Of a DNA stretch of 64,000 nt, positions 55,120-64,000 are shown in pieces (position 1 is the first letter of the stretch; every line of letters begins with the position of its first letter). This DNA is from Bremia lactucae (Eukaryota; Oomycota; Peronosporomycetes; Peronosporales; Peronosporaceae), in the NCBI RefSeq assembly GCF_004359215.1, contig NC_090614.1, forward strand, positions 2,723,352 to 2,787,351, in the 5' to 3' direction. The translations under genes were made by a program, and so were the position numbers. Below the pieces are notes generated by a model that was not told the DNA's origin, made no database searches, and saw only the letters and a program-made list of their open reading frames with translations.

Positions 55120-55918
55120 TGACCCGGCGAGGACGCCGGAGGAGATCGCTGCCCGCGACGCTCTTCATGAGCATTACCTTACGCCGAAGGTAATGACGCG
55201 AAGCCAGTATCTGACGCGTTTACGTGATCAAGCTTGTGGGGCTTCGGTGACCTGCATGAGAAAGATTCTGATCGTTTTGTTTCCAAACGAAACAAGGAGT
55301 GAAAACGAAGTCTCATTTGAGAACTGGGTTCACCGGGCCCGCAAACTCCGTAATATCTGGAATATCAGAGAGTCTGCGGATTAAGGTGAAGCTTCGCTTC
55401 GACTTCGCTAAGCTTTAGGCCAAAGGCCAGTTACGTTCAGCATTTATGCCACAAAACGAAGTAAGGCTAGCCGATATTTCAGTGCTACGGTTGACCGTAC
55501 AACCAAGGATCGAAGCCGCACTGAGGCTTTAGATCCACCTAATCCCACGTTTAGTAGTGGGAAGCGACGTTTGACGCGAGTTGACCCTCAGCTTGGAGCT
55601 CAAAAATGTCAACGTTGTACGGGCAATCTTGCCGAAGAGGTACCTCGAACTCCCAAGAGTTTTTGGAAGAGGGTTACCCTAGCCACTTCACCAGATACTA
55701 GTATTGACCCTCACGACGACGTCGCTTTAAAAGTTTCTCCACATGAAACTGAAGGTTTCCCCGCGCATCAAGCGGTGCGGGAGGGGGCCGAAATTTCGGC
55801 GGAAGCATTTGATGCTCAACGACACGAGGTGCAACTTCTTCGTGAGGTCCTTGCTCGGGTTGGGAGCTCTTTTGAGGCGGTTCGGGCGTCTTTCGCCGAA
55901 ATCGCTTTTACCACGTAA
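55120..55918 (+). pseudogene. Antisense ORF of D1 (N-terminus missing)
   Basis: Plus-strand frames IAARDALHEHYLTPKVMTRS, SENEVSFENWVHRARKLRNI, then from 55571 a 115-residue open frame with KCQRCTGNLAEEVPRTPKSF and a helical end (FDAQRHEVQLLREVLARVGS). It matches D2 aORF (46340-46620) in its first part. It is antisense to the minus-strand D1 pol, which ends near 56000. The start and the D1 3' LTR are replaced by the B1 chromodomain on the left. Confidence 0.55.
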
Positions 55919-55999
55919 AGAGGGCCAGTTGGATATCCTGGTGAGGATGCAACAATCTGCGGCACGACCGCCTGTCTCGGCGCAAGCGCCTTCAAGTCC

Positions 56000-57280
56000 A
56001 AGTGGGAAGGGTCCCGATATGGCTAAAGCAAGCCAACGTAAAACACTGGATGTGTACGCAGCTTGTTGGGAAGGTTTAGCGTATAAGCTAGGCCCTTCTT
56101 GGCCACGAACGTAAATGGTCCAATAAAGCGCGGGCGAAATTTGGTCTTGAAGACCGCGGATACCAAGTTGGTAGGTAGGTTCTTAGCGTTTAGTAAAACT
56201 CGGTCTCCGACCATATACGAATTAATACAGTTTCTGCTTTTGGCATCTGCTTCTTGTTTTTGTTTGTCTTGGCTATCAGCCATCGTATCTCTTACATGTC
56301 TTAAGATACTAAATCGCGTCGCGAGAAACTCGCTTACTTGTTTCCGAACGGTAACAGGGCTGATATCAGCAAGCCTATCGGCCGATTCTCCCCCACCAAG
56401 CCCTTAACCCTGCAGTGGTATCGTTAATGGAACGCGCGGTTGGTAAGACCGTTTACATAGAACACAGTATAGCCTGTAGAGGCATGAACAGCGTCATTGA
56501 ACGCAAACTCCACTACTGGGAGCATTGAGCTCCAGCGCTTTGGTGTCTGAGCACACACGCTGCGTTAAACGTCTTCAATGACGCGATTGACAAGTTCAGT
56601 TCGACCATCGGTCTGTGGATGGTCCGCAGTGGACATCTCCAATCTGGTTATAAGCACTCGGAAAATTGATTTCCAGATTTACCCGTAAAATCGGGGATCC
56701 CGATCAGAGATAATTGCCACTGGCAAACCATGTTTTCGAAACACGCGATCGATGAACAGCTTAGCTGTACCGTCTCCATCAATGGAATCTGGCACGGCTG
56801 CTTAGTAAGCCATTTTGCTCAAACGGTCAACAAAGACCACTATACCGGAGTTACCGGCTGAATCTTTCGGTAGCCCAAAGACGAAATCCATACTAATGGA
56901 CTCCCACAATCCTATGGGGACGGGAAGACTCGCCAGTGGCGCAGCAGCATGTGTCGAGGGTTTAATCCGTTGGCACGTTTCGCATGTGCGAATATATGTG
57001 CTGACCCATTTTTAAAGTTTGGGCCACCGACTCTGGCCTATGAAGCCGTAGGTCTTTTCTCAAGCGAGATGACCACCAAGGACAGTATCGTGTGCCTCAT
57101 ATTGGATCCGGTACTTCACCTCCTCATCATGAGGAACAATGACACGCGGAGGGTCCGCGATGTTTGTGCAACAGGTTGTTATCGATAGAAATCGATGTAA
57201 CCTTGCACGCAAACGTGCCGCCAATTTAATACCCAATTTGAGTCCTATAACGCTCGTAGCAGAGCTGCACACTGTTTATC
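56000..57280 (-). pseudogene. Integrase of D1
   Basis: YEAHDTVLGGHLAREKTY and CETCQRIKPS give the HHCC zinc finger; SISMDFVFGLPKDSAGNSG, IISDRDPRF and LVNRVIEDV supply the catalytic D, D and E. The tail has YMVGDRVLLNAKNLPTNLVS and FRPRFIGPFTFVAKKG (GPF/Y). Stops and a few frameshifts break it, but every catalytic residue is still there. Confidence 0.75.
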
Positions 57281-57438
57281 CTTGGCGTAAGCCGAACTGA
57301 TTAATTCAGGAATAGGTGACGAGATAGTCGTTGAATGAGAATCTCATAATCCGGCCTGCGTGATAACGCGTCGGCCAAAGCATTTTGCTTGCCGGGCTTA
57401 TACTTCACCACGAAGTTGGATTCCGCAAAAAAAGATAG

Positions 57439-57918
57439 TTATCGGGCCATTTTCTGTGAGAGATGGGGCGACTTAGTCGCCGTGCGCAATGATGTGTGAT
57501 CTGTAAAAATCACAAACGGCTTAGAGCCGAGTGGATGACCTCTGAATTTGACGAGAGCATACTTCATAACAAGGAACTCTTTGTCATGAACTGGGTAGTT
57601 CTTTTCCGCAGCTTTAAGCTTTTTAGACTCGAACGCAATAACACGTTGATGCCCATCAACATCTGTTTGTAACAGAGCACTGCCAATGGCAAAATCTGAT
57701 GCGTCAAAGACGATACTGAAAGGCCAATTTGGGTTTGGCAGTACCAGAATCGGGGCATGGATAAGACTACCCTTAACTGCTCGAAAAGCATTATTTTCGG
57801 TGCTAGTCCAGCACCATTCTATATCTTTCTTTAGGAGTTTAGATAATGGCCTAGCCATATCAGCGTAATTTTTGCTATATTTGTGTAAATAATTGGCGAG
57901 ACCCAACCACTTAAGCAA
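57439..57918 (-). pseudogene. RNase H of D1
   Basis: A 159-residue open frame: LGLANYLHKYSKNYADMARP, then VFDASDFAIGSALLQ (first Asp), HDKEFLVMKYALVKFRGHPL (Glu) and FVIFTDHTSLRT (second Asp). The active-site residues are intact. Confidence 0.8.
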
Positions 57919-57959
57919 ATCCTTTTGGTTTTTAGGAACCGGCCAATCTACTATGGCTT

Positions 57960-58585
57960 TTACCTTAGCGGAATCGCTCTAAGGCATCGCTTTCCAATGA
58001 AGTTTTCTAAAGAAGGAATTTCGTCTGCGCCAAAAATGCATTTAGATGCATTGGCATACAATTTTTTTGTGCGCATGCATTCGAGCACTGCTCGCAAATG
58101 GTCTAAATGGTTTTCCATATCCGACCGACCCTGCTCCGCACGACTATGGACAAAAATGTCATCGAAATAAGTCTGTGCATAACCTCGATGAGGGCGAAAC
58201 AGTTGCGTCACTAGACGATTAAATGTTGCCGGGGCGTTGGAAAGCCATTGTGGAAAACCAGCCACTCCCATTACATGCCGCTTTGGGTGCTAACCGCTGT
58301 AAGCGGGATATCACTAGCTCGCATAAGCACTTGGTAGTAACCATTGACTAAGTCCAATGCACTGTACATTGTACATCCCACCATATTGTTCTAAAGAACA
58401 TCTTTTCTAGGAATGGGGGTTTGGGCTGGTATAGTGGCAGCCTTAAGCTTATTATAAGCATGTACAATGCGCCATTTACCATTTGGCTTTTTGACACAAA
58501 AATGTCGGTGTCGAATGAGGAGATTTGTTCTCTCGTAACATTTCAGCCTCGTGCTTTGCATGGAAGAAATCGTCAATGACGTCAC
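57960..58585 (-). pseudogene. Reverse transcriptase of D1
   Basis: HFCVKKPNGKWRIVHAYNKL (fingers, 58500-58440) and, after a frameshift, SNAPATFNRLVTQLF and TYFDDIFVHSRAEQG with an intact YxDD, then LYANASKCIFGADEIPSL. Frames change between 58272 and 58390. Confidence 0.78.
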
Positions 58586-59388
58586 ACTGCTCCTTTGGTA
58601 AAAGCCATTGTTCTTGTGACACAGTATTTGGTTCCCATTACTAAGTCAATTTCATGATGAACACTTCTATCCGGAGCTAAAACAGATGGTGGGTTATTAC
58701 ATACCTTATCTTGGAATTCCTTAATTAAGGAATAAAAAGGATCCGTAGGATCTTCCAGGATCGGTGACCCATTTCGCGCACAAAGTGCACCTTTTGTGTC
58801 ATCCAGGACAGCTTCGTCTAGAAGTGACGATGAGTTTAACTCAACCATAGGTCGAATGACCATCATTTCAGATAAGTCACCAGTTTTTAAGACTCGACCG
58901 CACTCATCAATAGACATTTCGTCTAGCTCTAAAAGAGCATGTAACGAGAGGATTGCCGCAAGGCTTACTTCCCCCTCAATGTTACCGGTTACGCCATTTA
59001 CAAGCGTATGTACTTGCTCACTCGTATCACTTTGTGAGGGTATACACGCTTCGTGTCCATCCTGTCTTGGAGTGAAGATGAAGACAATACGCCTTTTAGA
59101 GGCCGGGACATTCACGTCCCCAGGGTTTTCAGCCTGTATTGGTTCTATACAAGACATGGTGTCTAATTTGACATCCGATAAAGAGTTAAAAAACTCAACT
59201 TCCTTATCCAGCGAACGTTTACGTGTCGCCTCACGTGCATTAGGAGGATTTGACCCAAAATGCCCTGGCGAACCGCCAATAGTGTCACTATTGACACTTA
59301 GGATGGTGCCACCTCGGCCGACCATACTCGGTGGACTTAGACGTGCCACTCCACGTATCTCAGGGATATTGCACGCTGCTTTCAGCAT
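58582..59388 (-). pseudogene. Pol linker / RT lead-in of D1, 268 residues open
   Basis: An uninterrupted frame between protease and RT: IGGSPGHFGSNPPNAREATR, ELDEMSIDECGRVLKTGDLS, ending in EIDLVMGTKYCVTRTMAF, the RT entry. It has no catalytic motif of its own. The frame matches 25400-26300. Confidence 0.65.
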
Positions 59389-59499
59389 TTAGTGAATCGT
59401 TAGTATAGCGAGTGTTACTCGACGAAGTACGTGCCGTTTTACTTATTTCTGCTCAGTCGGGCTCAAAATTAATGTTTTTAACATTAGAGTTTATTAACT

Positions 59500-59790
59500 C
59501 AGACATGCCAATGTCTAAAACAGTGACAGACTCATTCTTGGTATGGCCTGGCTAGAACATCATGAACCGAATTAGTAATATTTATTGTGAGGAGTAGCTT
59601 CTCCAGACAAGCTATTGATAAGCCTTTCTGGCAAAAGCCACGGCTTCTTTTCAGGGGCGAGATGAGACATTTTACTGTCTTCACTCCCCTGACCGTGGAT
59701 CAATTGGAAGTCTAAGACCTTAGGCGCCACGCGCAATATTCCTAGCAAAGTTTTGGAGAGTCATGGACCCACCTTTGCTAGGCAACAAAT
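59500..59790 (+). repeat. Inverted protease segment with an aORF fragment inside D1
   Basis: In an otherwise minus-strand pol, the plus strand here reads RLILGMAWLEHHEP (59528-59570) and PWINWKSKTLGATRNIPSKV (59697-59756), the protease C-terminal half. Between them, 59575-59695 is a copy of type A aORF sequence (compare 27880-27985). So an inversion and an insertion are nested. Confidence 0.75.
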
Positions 59791-59939
59791 GAGATCATAT
59801 CTCGAATCCAAATCAAGGACGAGACAGCGTTCCATACTGTCAAAGTCCAGAAACTTTATACCTAAGTTCAATGGAACTTTGGGAACAGTGACCCGAGTCC
59901 CTGTCCCTAAGCAAACAGTGTTATTGTATTATCTCCATG

Positions 59940-60110
59940 CGCTCTAAGTACCTCCACGTATTGTTGATTTCCCTCAATAGAAAGGCGTCGAGCATAATTG
60001 CAAGACACTCCTGAGTCAATTAAAATTGACCACGGCTTACCAAAGCCCTTTACAATCGAAATGAGCACCAAGCTAATTGGGGCAAGGTTCTATTTATTCT
60101 CACCTCCTTG
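59940..60110 (-). pseudogene. Protease active-site segment of D1
   Basis: The minus strand reads KGFGKPWSILIDSGVSCNYA then RRLSIEGNQQYV; DSG is the retropepsin catalytic triad (about 60008-60016). Confidence 0.7.
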
Positions 60111-60154
60111 AGGTTTAACCGAGCCTAGGTCTTCCCCAGAAGGGCGCCCCGCAT

Positions 60155-61173
60155 CTACTGGGTATCGACGTTTCCCCGCACCGTACCAGATCTCTGGTAT
60201 AGGTCGGAGTTGGAGCTCTTTCGGGCTTTACGCAAATTTCGAAGTGGGCAGGCAGGGCGTAAATGTTTCGTGCATTCGCGCACATAACATCTACGGATGG
60301 TCTTATGCTGTTCCACAGCTTGAAGAGCCTCTTCTCCTTCCTCAACGAGGCTTATAAACATAGGTTCCGCTCTATTAGACGGAACCCATGTGCTCGAAGA
60401 GCTTGTTCGGTAAACAGGCGTGCTAACGCGGGCAGACTTAAAGTCAAAGTCGGCGCGTAGCGCTATGGCAACTGCCTCTTCGAACGTAGCCGGATGAGAT
60501 CGGAACAATTCCGTCCGGGCAATGCCTTCATTGAGACCCCCCATAAAAAAGGTCACTACAATTGCCTCTTGCACCGGGTCTTGATGCATAGATGCAATGA
60601 GAGTTCTCAACTCCTGGACAAAGACCCCCAGGGTTCTTTTACCCTGCCGAGTCGCTAGGAGTCGTGCTCGCATGCAAAAAGCCTGATCAGGCGGTGCAAA
60701 CATGCTGGTCACTTGCTGTTTCAGCGAATCCCATGAGGGGAAAGCGTCGTTTATGGATGTGCTGCACATTAATGCCCACTCTATGGCTCTACCTCCAAGT
60801 TTGGACATGGCCATAGCCACATTTGCCTTTCTGGTAAGAACAAGACGTAATCAATGGACATTTCCATTTGCTCAATTCAAAAAGGGAGATTTTCTCCCTC
60901 TTTTCCCTCATTTTTTTTTACATTTACAGTTAGAGGGCGAGCCCTCGGCTCTGAGTCAGGTACGGAGATGTACCGGGTAGGCATAGATGCCGCTAAAGGG
61001 TCCTGTACCTGACCGATCAGGGAGGCTTTGTACCGCATGAAAGCTTCAAGCCTTGCATGCAGGACCTCTGGTCCCTGGGAAATAATAAATTCCACGTGCT
61101 CAAGCCCGAATAAGATTTTGAGCTTGTCATAAGCGGCGCGTTGCGCTTCTGACAATTCTGGAACCTCTTTCAC
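60155..61173 (-). pseudogene. Gag of D1
   Basis: Two open frames joined by a frameshift between 60820 and 60877. N-terminal: [40 protein letters not shown]. Capsid-like core: EWALMCSTSINDAFPSWDSL, FVQELRTLIASMHQDPVQEA, FMGGLNEGIARTELFRSHPA. At the C terminus CYVRECTKHLRPACPLR is a weak zinc-knuckle-like cluster. The 221-residue frame 60155-60820 is uninterrupted. Confidence 0.75.
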
Positions 61174-61214
61174 TGTCGTAAAAAATAAGTCTTGTAAAGA
61201 CTCAGGCGTAGGTT

Positions 61215-61231
61215 GACTACGAGTGCTACCA
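61215..61231 (-). other. Primer-binding site of D1
   Basis: On the minus strand, two bases inside the LTR end, TGGTAGCACTCGTAGTC begins with TGGTAGCA, complementary to a tRNA ending TGCTACCA, as initiator Met tRNAs commonly do. The tRNA identity is inferred. Confidence 0.55.
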
Positions 61232-61233
61232 GG

Positions 61234-61718
61234 TGTAGCGGAGCTATCACGCTCCTAAAGTCAGAGAAAGACTCTCAGACTCAGAGAGTCACTTAGTTCT
61301 ATTGAGCTTATGGGTTTAACAACTCTGGGAGTCGTACATGCTATTAAAGCTTAAGGAATCCTAGTTCAAGGGATTCAGGGGTTCGTAAAGCCAAGTGGCA
61401 ACTAGTGCCCAAGAGGATATACCTTAGAAAGGCTTCTATCTCTTACAAATCAATGCGCAAGCCTTAGGAAGGCACTTAACGCTTTAAGATCAATGAGGAA
61501 CTGCACTTTATTTAATTATTTAAATCTAAAAACCTTACCCTAGCTAATTTAAAATAGATTTCGGCCCCAGATTTATATCTGGCGGCGACCACATAATTAT
61601 TGCCCATATTTAATGGGATTTAAGCAACTAACTATTTTAAAATTAGATAAAGGGTATTTTACCCATTTAGTAAATGTACCACAACAACGGTTCTCCAACC
61701 GATGTGTGCCCCATTACA
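61234..61718 (-). repeat. Type D LTR, 5' copy of D1 (485 bp)
   Basis: On the minus strand it starts TGTAATGGGGCACACATCGG and ends GCTCCGCTACA. It aligns with both D2 LTRs from end to end. Confidence 0.85.
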
Positions 61719-61768
61719 CTATCAGCTTAAAGACATGAACTTTCCCTAGTGACCCTGCCAGTTTAGCA

Positions 61769-62188
61769 GTGGTCAATAAAACTACGTCCTATGACCGACC
61801 TCTCGGCGGTATCATAGGCGAGTTTGATGCTAAAAGCGTGAGCGAGGCTCAACGCTTTTTGATTAAGCGATTAGCCATCACACGAAAAGTCCGTGACGAG
61901 ATGGCAAGCGCACAGGACAAGCAAAAAGAATATGCTGACCGAAATGGTCTCAAAATTAACGAACGCTTTAAAGTGGGTGAAAAAGTACTATTAAGTATTG
62001 CTACCCTACCTAAAAATGCAATTTTTGTACTACCTGGAGGTACTACGAAGTTGTTGCACCGTTTCATTGGGCCCTTTAAGGTGGTAATAGAGGTTGGTGA
62101 CTCAAATTATAGGCTCACCCTTCCCTCGTATATAAAGACGCGCCGTATTTTAAGTGGGTCGTCTGAAACGGTATGTAGACTCAAATGA
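61769..62188 (+). pseudogene. Integrase C-terminal end of type B element B2
   Basis: A 139-residue plus-strand frame: RKVRDEMASAQDKQKEYADR, FKVGEKVLLSIATLPKNAIF and LLHRFIGPFKVVIEVGDSNY with GPF. It starts just right of the D1 LTR, so D1 probably interrupts B2. It fixes B2 as plus strand. Confidence 0.75.
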
Positions 62189-62249
62189 GCCTCATACCCC
62201 CATTCGTCGAAGAAGACGATGGTGACGCCGACTGTGAGTCTAGCGGCGA

Positions 62250-63214
62250 TCAGATGAGGGAGACGGTGAATTTACTTGGTGACTGCCTATGAAAAGGAGC
62301 ACCAGCTGAGGCCTCTTCGCTAGTCTCAAATGGACTAGCAGAAGTAGCGTAGTGAGAAGAAACAGGGGGTACAGTACCGCCCATGATTTCTTTCACACGC
62401 AAGCGGGCGATATTAATTCGCTGCGACCGCTGTATCATCGCATCGGAATGCGGATGAATGCGGCGCAAGAATTTCGCCTCGTATTGGTCGGGCGTTTCAT
62501 TTAAACGCAACACGACCGGGTCTTCCATAATTTAATGACACCATAATAGTTTTGAGCATTTAGAAAAGCGCGTTTTTTGAGCGACGCTATTGTCCCGTTT
62601 ACACGAGGCCATTCAGAGAGAGGGAGCATAAGTGATATGCCACCCGTCACACAGCCACGTTTAATACGGCTGGCTTGTGACAGCGACTAAGCACATTCAC
62701 GCGTCGTCGGCGGAGCGTTACGCTCAGAATCCTCTATGTCAGAACCATTATGGATAATGGTCTGAGCAAAAGACGGTGTGGTTTTACCCAACGGAGAAGC
62801 GGCTGCGCCTTTATGGGCAGCGCTCGCAATAACCGTCGCTGCGCTATCCAGCGCAGACGACGAGACAGCATTCGTAAGTGTTGCTGTCTCCATGTTATGA
62901 GCAATGATAGAAGTTTGGATGGGCAATAATGTGCCATCATCCTTCCTCGTGAGATCCTTGTCCGCATCATTACTTTGAGGTGACGGCAACGGTCTCGACT
63001 CATTGTAGTCGACAATGAGCGACGGATCAACATCCTCACTGATTAAGTGGGATGAATCCTTAAGCCCCGTTAACGCGACAGCAGCAGTAGCGGTCGGCGT
63101 TTCAGCTAAGGCATTGGACGCTGCAGGGCGTGTTAACGCGGCGCGCGCGCTAAATGCAAGAGTTAGTGGGCGTCTTCGCAGACGACCCTCCAACGTTGCC
63201 CATGTAGGTGGCAC
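62250..63214 (-). pseudogene. Antisense ORF of B2
   Basis: Two open minus-strand frames, 63214-62687 (175 residues) and 62528-62250 (92 residues). The first is Ala/Ser/Thr-rich with DVDPSLIVDYNESRPLPSP, which parallels DPSLEVDYECESDEVADS of the type A antisense ORF. The second reads VLRLNETPDQYEAKFLRRIH then QRSQRINIARLRVKEIMGG and looks folded. They lie between the plus-strand integrase end and a plus-strand LTR with purine tract, so they are antisense to pol. No domain is recognised. Confidence 0.6.
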
Positions 63215-63331
63215 CTTTGGCGCCGTGTATGAAAACAGAGGTCGCTAGAGTGAATCAGAGACTTAGCGGCGCGTCAAGCAGCATAGTTCTTCCTTCCACT
63301 TTATCGAAGTTTAAAATGTAACTTCGTTCTT

Positions 63332-63346
63332 TAAGGGAGTGGATAG
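63332..63346 (+). other. Polypurine tract of B2
   Basis: TAAGGGAGTGGATAG abuts the LTR start TGTAACTGGC at 63347, marking this as the 3' LTR of a plus-strand element. Confidence 0.65.
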
Positions 63347-64000
63347 TGTAACTGGCTAAAGTTGCCCTAATGTTACACAGTCCCCGTTAAATACACTTGG
63401 TGTACTCAAGGGGATGGTCAATTTCTTAAATAAAGTAATTAGACCCACCACTTGAGTGTGGTTCACATTTGTGACCAACCCTTGTGTATGTGATGCACAT
63501 AGGTGCATTCACATTAGGAGGGATGTCGCCTAGCGTCATCCGTTACGCGAGATATATAGAGATACGCTCGCAAAACATATTAGTGTAATCAATAGAGATG
63601 ACAGTTCAATTTGGTAAAAATTGGAATTTATATTTAATGCGATTATATTTAAATCGGTCTCAAACTACTTTCTACTTATCAAGTGCGCACGAGGAGTCGA
63701 ATCACCGCTCCCGTGACGACACGTTTACCAGAGTACCTAGTGCGTTGGATGAGGTCGCTAAGGCGCCCACCACAATTACCTCACGGCACACGAAATTAGA
63801 CGGTCAAACAGCTTCTCCGCTGCGCTAGGGTGTGTGCTTAAGTAGAGCGTGCCCCCATAAAGACTTGCCCACCTACAACTTTCAACTTAAGAAGTGCGCA
63901 CGTGAAGACGGATTACCGCTTCCGTGACGACACTTGTACTAAAGTACTTAGCTCGTTGGGTGAGGTCGCTTAGGGGCCCACCAACAATCTCACTGCACGT
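63347..64000 (+). repeat. Type B LTR (3' of B2), runs off the window
   Basis: It is colinear with 50280-50790. The GTGCGCACG module occurs twice in direct orientation, at 63683 and 63894 (period about 211 bp), unlike the inverted arrangement at 50640. Confidence 0.75.

Larger units (their letters stand above)
55120..61718 (-). mobile_element. Type D chromovirus D1, 3' truncated
   Basis: Minus strand from the right: LTR (61718-61234), primer site, gag, protease, RT, RNase H, integrase, GPF/Y tail; then the antisense ORF. It is the most complete element here. It was inserted into, or joined to, type B material on both sides (B1 to the left, B2 to the right). Confidence 0.8.

Noticed and set aside
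55816..56001. Minus-strand frame beyond D1 integrase as a chromodomain
   Set aside because: It has a passing LYVVKAI resemblance but no aromatic cage or W(R/K)GY; it mirrors the D1 antisense ORF.
1..64000. RxLR or Crinkler effector genes
   Set aside because: No frame combines a signal peptide with RxLR-EER or LFLAK/HVLVxxP motifs. The absence is only for what I could read by eye.
1..64000. tRNA, rRNA or CRISPR-type arrays
   Set aside because: No convincing tRNA B box with a matching acceptor stem, no rRNA core and no regular spaced repeats were seen; the short tandem repeats are adjacent units without spacers.

Overview
The window looks like a repeat-rich piece of an oomycete nuclear genome, probably a Peronosporales species such as a downy mildew or Phytophthora relative. 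The pointers are very short GT-AG introns (63-77 nt), small gene islands packed at about 100 bp spacing, gene families typical of the group (FYVE-SYLF, TBC, cyclin T/K-like, Tim50, Prp28), and surrounding sequence made of decayed Ty3/gypsy chromovirus-type elements with oomycete-style gag. The species is inference.

Host genes lie in three islands. Island 1 (686-8502) has a p24/TMED cargo receptor (4 exons), a cyclin T/K-like protein (minus), a divergently transcribed Tim50-type import subunit (2 exons), a Prp28/DDX23 splicing helicase (2 exons) and a eukaryotic-porin-like outer-membrane protein (minus, 2 exons). Island 2 (20602-23506) has a FYVE+SYLF protein and an unrecognised type I membrane protein. 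Island 3 (29541-32384) has a TBC Rab-GAP and, convergent to it, an alpha/beta hydrolase with an N-myristoylation-type start. The five-gene island carries trafficking, transcription, mitochondrial import, splicing and mitochondrial outer-membrane functions; nothing links them as a pathway.

The rest is nested retroelements. I separate five LTR types by sequence: A (23790, 28577 and 49463, plus fragments), B (50280, 63347), C (about 15297, 43741), D (45306, 48327, 61234) and E (37757). Elements overlap head-on: plus-strand pol pieces abut minus-strand pol pieces at about 18540, 40970 and 61720. Almost every element has stops or frameshifts; D1 (55120-61718, minus) is the best preserved, with gag, protease active site, RT YFDD, RNase H and integrase all recognisable.

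The main observation is a repeated architecture. Where the 3' end of an element is preserved, an additional reading frame lies between the end of pol and the 3' LTR on the strand opposite to gag-pol. It is seen at 27401-28493 (type A), 62250-63214 (type B), 9100-10170 and 42500-43560 (type C) and 45898-46640 and 55120-55918 (type D). Polypurine tracts next to the LTRs fix the direction of types A, B, C and D independently. Copies from types A and C share protein motifs although their DNA has diverged, and A and B share an N-terminal motif. A second antisense frame, coiled-coil in character, overlaps the linker before the chromodomain. This resembles the antisense genes of plant Tat-lineage elements, but I know of no description in oomycetes.

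Two assembly gaps are present (25120-25219, 34816-35304). The first lies inside an inverted pair of type A ends, so local order there is uncertain.
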